Positions 43,540 to 53,070 of a stretch of DNA of 64,000 nt are shown one piece after another (positions within the stretch are counted from its first letter, which is position 1; the number at the start of each line of letters is the position of its first letter). Under the pieces are notes generated by a model. That model made no database searches. It was not told the origin of the DNA and saw nothing but the letters and a program-made list of their open reading frames with translations. The DNA is from Hydrogenophaga sp. (GTDB lineage: Bacteria > Pseudomonadota > Gammaproteobacteria > Burkholderiales > Burkholderiaceae_C). The stretch is from contig JAUXNG010000072.1 of assembly GCA_030682835.1 (NCBI GenBank), positions 1 through 64,000 on the forward strand. The letters are read 5' to 3'. The translations under genes were made by a program, and so were the position numbers.

Positions 43540-44783
43540 GCCAAGTGCTGCCACCTGTCTGGACGCCCGAGCTTCCCGACGCACCCGAGCGCCATTTCTG
43601 CACCGATTGCGGCCTTTCGCGCACCGCCAAGCCCAAACGCTGCGGCCAGGCCTGCCAGTTCATCCAGCCCGACTACCCGGCGCTGGAAGCCCGCGTGCAC
43701 GGCCGCGCCCGGCGCCTGCCCGCACCGGGAGAACCCGGCGACGATGAACTCTTCTTTGGCCCGCACCGCCAGATGCTGCAGGCCAGCCTGAAGGAGCCAC
43801 TGGCCGGCGCGCAGTGGACCGGCATCACCACCCGCATCGCGCAAAAATTGCTCGAAACCGGCGAGGTGGACGCGGTGATCGCCATGGCGCCCCACCCCGA
43901 CGATCCGTGGCGCCCGCTGCCGGTGCTGGTGACGCGGCCAGAAGACATGGCGCGATGCCGGGGCATGCGCATGGGTTACGCCCCCCTGATCGCTCTGGTC
44001 GAGCCTGCGCTGGCCATGGGCCACAAGCGCCTGGCCGTGATCGGCATTCCTTGCCAGATCTACGCGCTGCGCGCCATCCAGCCAGAGCTGGAGCGCGAGC
44101 AGGGGCTGGAAAAGCTGGTGGTGATCGGCACACCCTGTTCCGACAACACCACCACCGAGCGTTTCCACCAGTTCCTGGCGCTGGTCTCGCCCCGGCCGCA
44201 GGACGTGACCTACCTCGAGTTCCGGGCCGACTACCACGTCGAGATCCGCATGAAAGGCGGCGCGGTGCGCACCATTCCGTTTCTGCAACTGCCGCTGTCC
44301 ACCCTGCCGCCCGACTTTTTCCCCATGACCTGCCGCACCTGCGTGGACTACACCAATGTGCTGTCGGACATCACCGTGGGCTACATGGGCGGCCAGGGCG
44401 AGCAGTGGCTGCTGGTGCGCAATGCCCAGGGCCAGGCTTTGCTGGAATTGCTGGGCGACGAGGTGAAGACCCGGGCACCGGGCAGTGCCGGCGCGCGCGC
44501 GGGTGCGGTGCGAGGCTTCCTGAAGAATGTGGAGCGGGCCGCCGGCGGGCTGCCGCTGCGCAAGATGCCGAACTGGCTGCGGCCCATCGTGGGCTGGCTC
44601 ATGCCGCGTGTGGGGCCGCGCGGGCTGGAGTTTGCGCGGGCGCGGGTCGAGATGAAGGCCGTCGAAACCGTGGTGCACCTGCGGCGCGAAGCCCCCGCGC
44701 GCGTGAAGACCATGGTTCCGGAGCATGTGGTGCATCTGGTGCGGCCTTATGGTCTGCCGCGTTCTTCTTCCGAGCCCTCCTGA
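43536..44783 (+). CDS. bciB: BciB, ferredoxin-type 8-vinyl reductase
   Basis: A 415-aa FrhB/FdhB-family flavoprotein that reduces the 8-vinyl group of divinyl (proto)chlorophyllide. N-terminal Cys motif HFCTDCGLSRTAKPKRCG-x2-C and later Cys in VIGIPCQIYALRAIQ, VIGTPCSDNT and MTCRTCVDYTNVLSDITVGY match the Fe-S/FAD ligands of the family (formerly F420 hydrogenase beta subunit). It follows bchO with an ATGA overlap. Its presence suggests this strain uses BciB rather than NADPH-dependent BciA, unless BciA is encoded elsewhere. Confidence 0.9.
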   Translation: MSQVLPPVWTPELPDAPERHFCTDCGLSRTAKPKRCGQACQFIQPDYPALEARVHGRARRLPAPGEPGDDELFFGPHRQMLQASLKEPLAGAQWTGITTRIAQKLLETGEVDAVIAMAPHPDDPWRPLPVLVTRPEDMARCRGMRMGYAPLIALVEPALAMGHKRLAVIGIPCQIYALRAIQPELEREQGLEKLVVIGTPCSDNTTTERFHQFLALVSPRPQDVTYLEFRADYHVEIRMKGGAVRTIPFLQLPLSTLPPDFFPMTCRTCVDYTNVLSDITVGYMGGQGEQWLLVRNAQGQALLELLGDEVKTRAPGSAGARAGAVRGFLKNVERAAGGLPLRKMPNWLRPIVGWLMPRVGPRGLEFARARVEMKAVETVVHLRREAPARVKTMVPEHVVHLVRPYGLPRSSSEPS

Positions 44784-45366
44784 CGTTTTAGGTTGACGGA
44801 GATTCGCGTTCATCGACCTCGCGCAGGCCGGTGGCGGCATCCCCGTTCTTCGGCCCACGCTCGCCGTTGGATTTGTGGGCAGGCACAGGCTGCTGCGTCA
44901 ACGCCGGGTAAGGGGCGCAGGCTCTATGGCAACGGCGAATGGGGCCTGCGCCCGGGGACGACCACCACCGGCCTCGACAGCGCGTGGGCGGGCCCAAACA
45001 GAAGACGCCGAAGGTACCGTTCGCACCGAGCGTGTCGAAGTGCTCCACAAAAACAGCATCTGCACGCACGCTCTCCGCATGGGGTGGTTTTGCTTTTCAC
45101 GGCAGCCCAAACCTTCCCAAGGGCTGGGGGGCCGGGCGTGCGGGCGCAGTTCCCATTCGCGGTTGCCCACGCGTCAGCGGGCCACAAACAGGCTTCGCGC
45201 AGCAACAGCGGCGAACCCGGGCAGACGCCCGCGAGGTAGAACGGAAAACGCATCCCCGGACCCCCAGCCCCCGCGAAAACCCCCGAGTGCCGAAGGAAAT
45301 CTGCCTACAGGCGACCCGAATACCAAGGGTATACCCTCGACTGACGCCTCTAACCGTCAATCTTTG
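44784..45366. other. Gene-poor 583-bp gap between bciB and crtE
   Basis: Several ORFs of 80-170 codons are open on both strands but none shows a folded-protein pattern, ribosome site or family resemblance; they are Arg/Gly/Pro/Cys-rich as expected for noncoding GC-rich DNA. A 12-bp palindrome AGGGTATACCCT lies at 45326-45337, close to the crtE promoter. I find nothing else identifiable. Confidence 0.6.
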
Positions 45367-45398
45367 TTGACAAACATTGGTGTCATGTTAAATTGACA
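45367..45398 (+). promoter_or_regulatory. crtE promoter with PpsR/CrtJ site
   Basis: A consensus -35 TTGACA (45367-45372), 16-nt spacer and -10 TAAATT (45389-45394). A perfect TGT-N12-ACA palindrome (TGTCATGTTAAATTGACA, 45381-45398) covers the -10 box. This layout predicts direct repression of the crtE-onward superoperon. Confidence 0.78.
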
Positions 45399-45448
45399 CT
45401 CGTGAACGTTGCATGTTGATGACGGTCACCGCACCCGGCGAGGCGCCC

Positions 45449-46387
45449 ATGGACATGAAGTCAAGGATTGACCAGGCAATGGAACAAGCCATTGCCCGGG
45501 CGCAAAGCCTCAGCGCACCGCCCCGCCTCATGGCCGCCATGCGCCACGCCGTGTTCCCCGGCGGCGCCCGCATCCGTCCGCAACTCTGCCTGGCCGTGGC
45601 TCGGGCCTGTGGCGACGATGCCCCCGAGCTCACCGACGCGGTGGCCGTGGCCATCGAAATGCTGCACTGCGCCTCGCTGGTGCACGACGACATGCCCTGC
45701 TTCGACGACGCCGACACCCGGCGCGGCCAGCCCACGGTGCACCGCCTGCATGGGGAGCCGCTGGCCCTGCTCTCGGGCGACGCGCTGATCGTCATGGCCT
45801 TTGAAACCCTGGCCCGCGCCGCCCACCGCCACCCGCAGCGCCTGGGCGGGCTGCTCGCGACCTTGTGCGCGGCCACCGGCGCGCCCGACGGCATCGTGGC
45901 CGGCCAGGCCTGGGAGTGCGAAACACACGCCTCGCTCAGCCGCTACCAGCGCGCCAAGACCGGTGCCCTGTTCGTGGCCTCTACCTGCGCGGGGGCACAG
46001 GCCGCCGGCGCACCGCACGAAGCCTGGCGCGCACTGGGCGAATGCCTGGGTGAGGCCTACCAGGTGGCCGACGACATCCGCGACGTGATGCTGCACAGCG
46101 ACGAACTCGGCAAGCCCGCCGGGCAGGACGCGCAGCACCACCGGCCCAGCGCCGCGGCCGACCTCGGCCTGCTCGGCGCGGTCGAGCACTTTCACCACCT
46201 GATGCAGGCCGCCGTGTCCTCGGTGCCCGACTGCAGCAGCCGCCACGACCTGCGCAGGCTGGTGCTGAGCGAGGCCGACCGCCTGATTCCGCAAAGCACC
46301 TGCGACCGCATCGCACGCCAGCAGACCACCGCCGCGTCATGCGCCCTGGCTGCACGGGCCGTCCCCCTGCGCGGCGCCCTGGCCTGA
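45449..46387 (+). CDS. crtE: Geranylgeranyl diphosphate synthase CrtE
   Basis: A 312-aa trans-prenyltransferase supplying GGPP for carotenoids and the bacteriochlorophyll tail. The first Asp-rich motif is HDDMPCFDDADTRRG; the second is reduced to ADDIRDVML, as usual for crtE. I start at ATG 45449 (MDMKSRIDQ) because the predicted transcription start near 45401 leaves no room for a ribosome site before the track's ATG 45413. It is first in the long crtE-to-pufC direction. Confidence 0.94.
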   Translation: MDMKSRIDQAMEQAIARAQSLSAPPRLMAAMRHAVFPGGARIRPQLCLAVARACGDDAPELTDAVAVAIEMLHCASLVHDDMPCFDDADTRRGQPTVHRLHGEPLALLSGDALIVMAFETLARAAHRHPQRLGGLLATLCAATGAPDGIVAGQAWECETHASLSRYQRAKTGALFVASTCAGAQAAGAPHEAWRALGECLGEAYQVADDIRDVMLHSDELGKPAGQDAQHHRPSAAADLGLLGAVEHFHHLMQAAVSSVPDCSSRHDLRRLVLSEADRLIPQSTCDRIARQQTTAASCALAARAVPLRGALA

Positions 46388-46405
46388 ACTCCGGGAGACC
46401 ACCCC

Positions 46406-47584
46406 ATGCACACCGCCCACCCCGCCGCCGCCCTCAGGGCGTATGAACAGCCCACCAGCTGGCGCGAGCGGCTGGCCGCCCGGGTGGACCGCTGGAGCAC
46501 CAGCCCCGCGCTGTACCGCTGGGCCATGTCGTCCCTGCTGACCCGCTGGGTGGTGCGCCGCCGCTCGGCCCAGCTGTTCGGTTGCATGGCCGGCTTCGTG
46601 CACAGCCAGGTGCTGCTGGCCTGTGTGCGCCTGCGCCTGCTGGAAACCCTGCTCGAATCCCCCCGCACGCTGGCCGAGCTGGCGGCGCAGACCGGCATGC
46701 CCGCCTCCAGCCTGCAGCGCCTCCTCGATTCCGCCGTGTCGCTGCGGCTGGTGAACCGCCGCGGCGGTGGCCGCTACGGCCTGGGCGCACTGGGTGCGCC
46801 GGTGGCCGCACACGCCGGCATCCGCGACATGGTGGAACACAACGCAACCCTGTACGAAGACCTGCGCGACCCGCTGGCCCTGCTGCGCGAGCCCAACCAG
46901 ACGCAGATGCACACCTACTGGCCCTACACGCCCGGCCAGGCTGCGCCCACACCCACCGGGAGCAGCAGCTTCAGCCGCTACTCGTCGCTCATGGCCACCT
47001 CGCAGCGCTTCGTGATCGACGAACTGCTGGCCGCCTACCCGTATGCCGACCACCAGCGCGTGCTCGACGTGGGCGGCGGCATGGGCGGCTGGATCAGCGC
47101 ACTGGCCCAGCAACACCCCCACCTGCAATGCGCCCTGTTCGACCTGCCCCCGGTGGCCGCGCTGGCCGCCGAGCAACTCCGGCAGAAAGGCCTGAGCGAG
47201 CGCGTCAGCACCCACGGCGGCAGCTTCACCACCGACGCCCTGCCCACCGGTGCCGACCTGGTGACGCTGGTGCGCGTGGCCCACGACCACGCCGACGCCA
47301 CCGTGCTCACCGTGCTGCGCGCCATCTTTGCGAGCCTGCCTCTGGGCGGCACCCTGCTGCTGGCCGAGCCCATGGCCAACGAGGAGGGCCTCAGCCCCAC
47401 CGACCCGTATTTCCACTTCTACCTGATGGCCATGGGTGCCGGCCAGCTGCGCACGCCGCAGGCCCTGTCCGCGCTGATGGAAACCGCCGGTTTCACCCAC
47501 ATCGAACTGGCACCCAGCCCGATGCCGCTGCACGCGCAGATCCTGGTCGGCCGCAAGTCCCGCCACCGGGCCACGGCTTCCTGA
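46406..47584 (+). CDS. crtF: Demethylspheroidene O-methyltransferase CrtF
   Basis: A 392-aa SAM-dependent methyltransferase that methylates the 1-hydroxyl of the carotenoid. An N-terminal dimerisation/winged-helix part (TLAELAAQTGMPASSLQRLL) precedes the SAM-binding motif RVLDVGGGMGGWISAL, then the catalytic-domain segment LVRVAHDHADATVL. Located between crtE and bchC as in other spheroidene producers. CGGGAGACC precedes ATG 46406. Confidence 0.95.
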   Translation: MHTAHPAAALRAYEQPTSWRERLAARVDRWSTSPALYRWAMSSLLTRWVVRRRSAQLFGCMAGFVHSQVLLACVRLRLLETLLESPRTLAELAAQTGMPASSLQRLLDSAVSLRLVNRRGGGRYGLGALGAPVAAHAGIRDMVEHNATLYEDLRDPLALLREPNQTQMHTYWPYTPGQAAPTPTGSSSFSRYSSLMATSQRFVIDELLAAYPYADHQRVLDVGGGMGGWISALAQQHPHLQCALFDLPPVAALAAEQLRQKGLSERVSTHGGSFTTDALPTGADLVTLVRVAHDHADATVLTVLRAIFASLPLGGTLLLAEPMANEEGLSPTDPYFHFYLMAMGAGQLRTPQALSALMETAGFTHIELAPSPMPLHAQILVGRKSRHRATAS

Positions 47585-47605
47585 ACCCGCTGAATCGAGA
47601 ACATC

Positions 47606-48550
47606 ATGAAAGCCTCGGCCATCGTCTTCCAGAGTCCCTGCGAACTGAACGTGCGCTCGCTGGACCTGCGCGCCATGGCCGATGGCGACCTGGAAGTCGA
47701 GGTCGACTACAGCGGCATCAGCACCGGCACCGAGCGCCTGCTCTGGGACGGCAGCATGCCGCCCTTCCCCGGCATGGGCTACCCGCTGGTGCCCGGCTAT
47801 GAAACGGTGGGCCGCGTGGTGCGCACCCAGGGCGCCTGCCAGCTGGCCGTTGGCGAGCGGGTGTTTGTGCCTGGCTCTTACAGCTTCGAGGGCGTGCACA
47901 ACCTGTTCGGCGGCGCCGGCTCGCGCCTGGTGGTGCCCGAAAGCCGCGTGGTGAAAGTGCAGACCGAAAGCCCCGACGCAGTGCTGCTGGCCCTGGCCGC
48001 CACCGCGTACCACACCGTCACCTTTGGCGGCACGCGCGACCCCGGCACACCGCCCGACCTGATCGTGGGCCACGGCGTCATGGGCCGCCTGCTCGCCCGT
48101 CTGACCGTGGCCGCCGGTGGCCCAGCCCCGGTGGTCTGGGAAACCCAGGCACAGCGCCAGGGCGGCGCGCGCGGCTACGAGGTGCTGCACCCCGACGACG
48201 ACGAGCGCAAGAACTACCGCGCCATCTACGACGTGAGCGGCGACGCCAAGATTTTGCACAAGGTCATTCCCCGGCTCGACAAGGGCGGCGAGGTCGTGCT
48301 GGCCGGCTTCTACCACCAGGACATTTCGTTCGCCTATGCGCCCGCCTTCATGCGTGAAGCCAGCATCCGCGTGGCCGCCGAATGGAAGCGCGCCGACCTG
48401 CTGGCCGTCACCGAACTGGTGGACACCGGCCGCCTGTCGCTCGACGGCCTGATCACCCACACCCACACGCCGGCGCAAGCGCGGGATGCCTACGAGGTTG
48501 CTTTTGGCGACCCCCACTGTCTGAAGATGGTCCTGGACTGGAGAAGCTGA
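47606..48550 (+). CDS. bchC: BchC, bacteriochlorophyllide dehydrogenase
   Basis: A 314-aa MDR-type oxidoreductase oxidising the C3 hydroxyethyl group to acetyl. It lacks the structural zinc loop and uses DLIVGHGVMGRLLARL as nucleotide-binding motif. Family landmarks are SGISTGTERLLWDG and FVPGSYSFEGVHNLFGG. It ends directly against the bchX start (TGA then ATG), implying coupled translation. Confidence 0.95.
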   Translation: MKASAIVFQSPCELNVRSLDLRAMADGDLEVEVDYSGISTGTERLLWDGSMPPFPGMGYPLVPGYETVGRVVRTQGACQLAVGERVFVPGSYSFEGVHNLFGGAGSRLVVPESRVVKVQTESPDAVLLALAATAYHTVTFGGTRDPGTPPDLIVGHGVMGRLLARLTVAAGGPAPVVWETQAQRQGGARGYEVLHPDDDERKNYRAIYDVSGDAKILHKVIPRLDKGGEVVLAGFYHQDISFAYAPAFMREASIRVAAEWKRADLLAVTELVDTGRLSLDGLITHTHTPAQARDAYEVAFGDPHCLKMVLDWRS

Positions 48551-49558
48551 ATGAACGCACCCGACATCAAGAGCCACCCGGTCCACTTCCAGGCCCAGCT
48601 GCGCCAGGAAGCCGCCATCGAGCCCGATCCGGTGCACACCGGCGAGGTCAAGAAAGAGACCCAGATCATCGCGATCTACGGCAAGGGCGGCATCGGCAAG
48701 AGCTTCACGCTGGCCAACCTGAGCTACATGATGGCGCAGCAGGGCAAAAAGGTGCTGCTGATCGGCTGCGACCCGAAGAGCGACACCACCAGCCTGCTGT
48801 TCGGCGGGCGGGCCTGCCCGACCATCATCGAGACCTCGTCGAAGAAGAAGCTGGCCGGCGAGCCGGTGAAGATCGGCGATGTCTGCTTCAAGCGCGACGG
48901 CGTCTACGCCATGGAACTCGGCGGCCCTGAAGTGGGCCGCGGCTGCGGCGGGCGCGGCATCATCCACGGCTTCGAGCTGCTGGAAAAGCTGGGCTTTCAC
49001 GAGTGGGGCTTCGACTACGTGCTGCTCGACTTTCTGGGCGACGTGGTGTGCGGCGGCTTCGGCCTGCCGATCGCCCGCGACATGTGCCAGAAGGTCATCG
49101 TCGTCGCCAGCAACGACCTGCAGTCGCTGTATGTGGCCAACAACGTGTGCAGCGCGGTGGAGTATTTCCGCAAGCTCGGCGGCAACGTGGGTGTGGCTGG
49201 CATGGTGATCAACCGCGACGACGGCACCGGCGAGGCTGTGGCCTTTGCCTCGGCCGTCGGCATACCGGTGCTGTCGGTGATACCGGCCGACGACGACATC
49301 CGCCGCAAAAGCGCCAGCTACGAAATCATCGGCCGCCCCGACTCGGTCTGGGGCCCCATGTTTGCCGAGCTGGCCGCCAATGTGCACACCTCCACGCCCG
49401 TGCGGCCGTCGCCGCTGACGCAGGACGCCCTGCTGGGCCTGTTCTCGGCCTCGTCCGTGGGGCGCGACGTGGTGCTGGAGCCCGCCACCGAGTTCGACAT
49501 GTGCGGCAAGACCGAAACGGTGAAGCCCACGCTCGAAGTGGTCTACGACGAAGTCTGA
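48551..49558 (+). CDS. bchX: Chlorophyllide a reductase iron protein BchX
   Basis: A 335-aa NifH/BchL-like ATPase that passes electrons to BchYZ to make the bacteriochlorin ring. P-loop YGKGGIGKSFTLANLSYM, switch-region KSDTT, and two Cys that hold the bridging 4Fe-4S cluster (GRGCGGRGI and DVVCGGFGLP) are present. An N-terminal extension of about 38 residues before the core is normal for BchX. Confidence 0.97.
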   Translation: MNAPDIKSHPVHFQAQLRQEAAIEPDPVHTGEVKKETQIIAIYGKGGIGKSFTLANLSYMMAQQGKKVLLIGCDPKSDTTSLLFGGRACPTIIETSSKKKLAGEPVKIGDVCFKRDGVYAMELGGPEVGRGCGGRGIIHGFELLEKLGFHEWGFDYVLLDFLGDVVCGGFGLPIARDMCQKVIVVASNDLQSLYVANNVCSAVEYFRKLGGNVGVAGMVINRDDGTGEAVAFASAVGIPVLSVIPADDDIRRKSASYEIIGRPDSVWGPMFAELAANVHTSTPVRPSPLTQDALLGLFSASSVGRDVVLEPATEFDMCGKTETVKPTLEVVYDEV

Positions 49559-49577
49559 GCCCCACGAGCCGCCCGCC

Positions 49578-51125
49578 ATGAACGCCACCATCCCGATCAT
49601 TCCTGTGACCGCTGGCACCACCGCCATCGAAGGCGACGGCATGGGCTGCCACGCCGGTGGCGAAACGCTGCTGGCCGCCGCCAAGGCCGCCGGCAAGAGC
49701 GAGGTGCTGGCCCAGTACGCGCAGGACTACCCCCGGGGCGAACACACCGGCCCGCACGACCAGCCGCAGAGCATGTGCCCGGCCTTCGGCTCGCTGCGCG
49801 TGGGCCTGCGCATGCGCCGCACCGCCACCATCCTCAGCGGCTCGGCCTGCTGCGTGTATGGCCTCACCTTCACCTCGCACTTCTACGGCGCGCGCCGCAG
49901 CGTCGGCTACGTGCCCTTCAACAGCGAATCGCTGGTGACCGGCAAGCTGTTCGAAGACATCCGCGAGGCGGTGCACGCACAGGCTGACCCGGCACAACTC
50001 GACGCCATCGTCATCATCAACCTGTGCGTGCCCACGGCCAGCGGCGTGCCACTGCAGCTGCTGCCCCCGTCCATCAACGGCGTGCGCATCATCGGCATCG
50101 ACGTGCCCGGCTTTGGCGTGCCCACCCACGCGGAGGCCAAGGACGTGCTCACGGCTGCGATGCTGAAGTACGCCCGCCAGGAAGTGCTGGCCGGCCCGGT
50201 GCCCGCACCGCGCCAGGCCAGAGGCGACAAGCCCACCATCACCCTGCTGGGCGAGATGTTCCCGGCCGACCCGATGCTGATCGCACAGATGATCGCGCCC
50301 ATGGGCCTGGCGGTGGGCACCACCGCACCCACCCGCGAGTGGCGCGAGCTGTACGCCGCGCTCGACGGCAGCGCGGTCGCCGCCATCCACCCCTTCTACA
50401 CCGCCAGCATCCGTGAGTTCCAGCTGGCGGGCCGGCCCATCGTCGGCTCGGCACCGGTCGGCGTGGACGGCACGCACGACTGGCTGGGCGCCATCGGCGA
50501 AGCCACCGGCGTGTCGCAGGCGCTGATCGACACCGCACGCAACGCCACGCTGGGCGCCATACGCGGCGTGTTGTCGCAACAGAAGATCAAAGGCCGCATC
50601 ACGCTCAGCGGCTACGAAGGCTCCGAGCTGCTGGTGGGCCGCCTGCTGGTGGAATGCGGCGCCGATCTGCGCTACGTGGGCTCGGCCTGCCCGGCCACGC
50701 CCTGGAACGCCCATGACGCTGAATGGCTGCGCAGCAAGGGTGTGCAGGTGCAGTTCCGCGCCTCGCTGGAAAACGACCTCGACGCGCTGCACGAATACCA
50801 GCCGCAGCTGGCCATCGGCACCACGCCGGTGGTGCAGGCCGCCAAGGAAGCGTGCGTGCCTTCGCTGTATTTCACCAACCTCATTTCCGCCCGCCCGCTC
50901 ATGGGCGTGGCCGGTGCCGGCTCGCTGGTGCAGGTGATCAACGCGGCCATGGGCAACCAGCACCGCTTTGATGCCATGAGCGCCTTTTTCGGCAGCGTGG
51001 GCCAGGGCGACGAGGCCGGCGTGTGGGAAGACGTGCCCAGGCCCTTCCCCAACTTCCGCAAAGAGATGCGCCGGCTCAACGAAAAGGCGGCCAAGAAGCG
51101 CGCGGCACAGGAGATGGGTTCATGA
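49578..51125 (+). CDS. bchY: Chlorophyllide a reductase subunit BchY
   Basis: A 515-aa NifD-like subunit of the BchYZ catalytic core. Cys residues expected to bind the Fe-S cluster are seen in [27 protein letters not shown] and [12 protein letters not shown]. The C-terminus is Lys/Glu-rich. It is separated from bchZ by 127 bp containing a dispersed repeat. Confidence 0.96.
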   Translation: MNATIPIIPVTAGTTAIEGDGMGCHAGGETLLAAAKAAGKSEVLAQYAQDYPRGEHTGPHDQPQSMCPAFGSLRVGLRMRRTATILSGSACCVYGLTFTSHFYGARRSVGYVPFNSESLVTGKLFEDIREAVHAQADPAQLDAIVIINLCVPTASGVPLQLLPPSINGVRIIGIDVPGFGVPTHAEAKDVLTAAMLKYARQEVLAGPVPAPRQARGDKPTITLLGEMFPADPMLIAQMIAPMGLAVGTTAPTREWRELYAALDGSAVAAIHPFYTASIREFQLAGRPIVGSAPVGVDGTHDWLGAIGEATGVSQALIDTARNATLGAIRGVLSQQKIKGRITLSGYEGSELLVGRLLVECGADLRYVGSACPATPWNAHDAEWLRSKGVQVQFRASLENDLDALHEYQPQLAIGTTPVVQAAKEACVPSLYFTNLISARPLMGVAGAGSLVQVINAAMGNQHRFDAMSAFFGSVGQGDEAGVWEDVPRPFPNFRKEMRRLNEKAAKKRAAQEMGS

Positions 51126-51136
51126 CAGCTTGGACC

Positions 51137-51220
51137 ACCCCCGCGTCGACCTTCGGTCGCCACCCCCTCAAGGGGGCCACGCCAGCGGCCTGGCAAAGCC
51201 AGTTCCGCGGCGTGTGCTGT
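51137..51220 (+). repeat. Dispersed GC-rich repeat, copy 2 (bchY-bchZ junction)
   Basis: A diverged copy: CCCCCGCGTCGACCTTCGGT, then CCACCCCCTCAAGGGGGCC, then CCTGGCAAAGCCAG and a GC-rich end. Same order of modules as the other two copies. It separates bchY and bchZ, which are otherwise tightly linked in most clusters. Confidence 0.75.
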
Positions 51221-51252
51221 GTGACTCCCCTTCCATTCACGGAGGTCTCGGC

Positions 51253-52746
51253 ATGCTAGTTCTCGACCACGACCGTGCCGGCGGCTACTGGGGTGCCGTG
51301 TATGTGTTCACCGCCATCAAGGGCCTGCAGGTGGTGATCGACGGCCCGGTGGGCTGCGAGAACCTGCCGGTCACCTCGGTGCTGCACTACACCGACGCGC
51401 TGCCGCCGCACGAACTGCCCATCGTCGTCACCGGCCTGGCCGAAGAGCAGCTGGGCCGTGAAGGCACGGAAGGTTCGATGAAGCGGGCGCATGCGGTGCT
51501 CGACCCCGAGCTGCCGGCGGTCGTCGTCACCGGCTCGATCGCCGAAATGATCGGCGGCGGCGTGACGCCCGAGGGCACGAACCTGATGCGCTTTCTGCCG
51601 CGCACCATCGACGAAGACCAGTGGCAGTGCGCCGACCGCGCCATGTTCTGGCTCTGGAGCGAGTACGGCATGAAACACGTGCCCCAGCGCAAGCCGTTGA
51701 ACGAGCGCCCCGCCGGCGAGAAACCGCGCGTCAACATCATCGGCCCGAGCTACGGCGTGTTCAACAGCGCCAGCGACCTGGCCGAAATCCGCCGCCTGGT
51801 GCAGGGCATCGGCGCCGAGATCAACCTGGTGTTCCCGCTGGGCACCCACCTGTCTGAGGTGTCTCGTCTGGTCGAGGCCGATGTGAACATCTGCATGTAC
51901 CGCGAGTTCGGCCGCATGTTTTGCGAGGCGCTGGAGCGGCCTTACCTGCAGGCCCCCATTGGCCTGCACAGCACCACGAAATTTCTGCGCAAGCTCGGCG
52001 AGCTGCTGGGCCTGGACCCGGAGCCCTTCATCCAGCGCGAGAAGCACACCACCATCAAGCCGGTGTGGGACCTGTGGCGCTCGGTGACGCAGGACTTCTT
52101 TGCCACGGCGAGTTTTGCGGTGGTGGCCAATGGCACCTACACACGCGGCCTGCAGCACTTCCTGGAAACTGAAATGGGGCTGCCCTGCCGCTTCGCGGTC
52201 TCGCGCATGGCCGGTGAAAAGACCGACAACGCCGCGGTGCGCGAACTGGTGAAAACGCAGACGCCGCTGATCCTGTTCGGCAGCTTCAACGAGCGCATGT
52301 ACCTGGCCGAAGCGGGAAGCACCGGCCCCATGCGCGCCGCCTTCATCCCGGCCTCTTTCCCCGGCGCCATCATCCGCCGCCACACCGGCACACCCTTCAT
52401 GGGCTACAGCGGCGCCACCTACCTGATCCAGGAGGTGTGCAACGCGCTGTTTGACGCGCTGTTCCACATCCTGCCGCTGGGCGCCGAGATGGACAAGGTC
52501 GACGCCACACTGGCCCGCCACAGCGCGCCCACCGCGGCCACGCCCTGGGACGACGACGCCCAGATCCGCCTGCATGCGCTGGTGGCGCAGCAGCCGGTGC
52601 TGGTGCAGATCTCCAGCGCGAAGCGCCTGCGCGACGCGGCCGAGCAGGGCGCGCGCGACGTGGGCGCCAGTACCGTGGCCGTGCCGCATGTCGACCGTGC
52701 CGCCCAGGCCCAGGGCATGGCCATTCCACACGGAGAGCCGGCATGA
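51253..52746 (+). CDS. bchZ: Chlorophyllide a reductase subunit BchZ
   Basis: A 497-aa NifK-like subunit. It starts [19 protein letters not shown] at ATG 51253, with GGAGG directly upstream; the track's earlier start translates the repeat. Cluster-binding Cys lies in [13 protein letters not shown]. The middle carries [17 protein letters not shown] and the C-terminus is typical. pufB follows after 141 bp that hold no gene I can support. Confidence 0.96.
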   Translation: MLVLDHDRAGGYWGAVYVFTAIKGLQVVIDGPVGCENLPVTSVLHYTDALPPHELPIVVTGLAEEQLGREGTEGSMKRAHAVLDPELPAVVVTGSIAEMIGGGVTPEGTNLMRFLPRTIDEDQWQCADRAMFWLWSEYGMKHVPQRKPLNERPAGEKPRVNIIGPSYGVFNSASDLAEIRRLVQGIGAEINLVFPLGTHLSEVSRLVEADVNICMYREFGRMFCEALERPYLQAPIGLHSTTKFLRKLGELLGLDPEPFIQREKHTTIKPVWDLWRSVTQDFFATASFAVVANGTYTRGLQHFLETEMGLPCRFAVSRMAGEKTDNAAVRELVKTQTPLILFGSFNERMYLAEAGSTGPMRAAFIPASFPGAIIRRHTGTPFMGYSGATYLIQEVCNALFDALFHILPLGAEMDKVDATLARHSAPTAATPWDDDAQIRLHALVAQQPVLVQISSAKRLRDAAEQGARDVGASTVAVPHVDRAAQAQGMAIPHGEPA

Positions 52747-52887
52747 ACCTCCGCCCTCTCCCCACCCATCTGATGGCGGCCCGCCGGCCGCATCACCCCC
52801 ATGTCATGGCATCTCGCCGTGGCTGCCCAGGTTGCGCGGGTTGGGCGCAGCACAGGCCTCACGGCCTTATTGAAAAGGAGCATTCGT

Positions 52888-53031
52888 ATGGCAACACGGA
52901 CATCGATTTCCGGCCTGACCGACGAGGAAGCTCAGGAGTTCCACCAGTACTACCTCCAGGGGTTCATCGGGTTCACGGCGATTGCCGTGGTCGCGCATGC
53001 CCTGGTGTGGTTCTGGCGGCCCTGGCTCTGA
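52888..53031 (+). CDS. pufB: Light-harvesting 1 beta polypeptide PufB
   Basis: A 47-aa antenna protein that binds bacteriochlorophyll through the His in [36 protein letters not shown] is the standard LH1-beta N-terminal region. AAAAGGAG precedes ATG 52888; the track start 29 codons upstream is not used. In contrast to ordinary puf operons, the next gene is not pufA. Confidence 0.95.
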   Translation: MATRTSISGLTDEEAQEFHQYYLQGFIGFTAIAVVAHALVWFWRPWL

Positions 53032-53070
53032 GTCAAGACCGGCTTAACTTTTCTTGATTGGAGAACCGCC

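Noticed and set aside
44788-45253. Minus-strand ORFs of 90-110 codons in the bciB-crtE gap
   Set aside because: Arg/Cys/Pro-rich low-information translations without a ribosome site or recognisable domain.
46337-49696. 1119-codon minus-strand ORF across crtF-bchC-bchX
   Set aside because: Spans three well-supported plus-strand genes; composition is that of complementary GC-rich codons.
52743-53057. ORF overlapping the bchZ stop by 4 bp (possible pufQ)
   Set aside because: The frame runs out of phase through pufB, has no membrane helix and lacks PufQ features; the ATGA overlap is coincidental.
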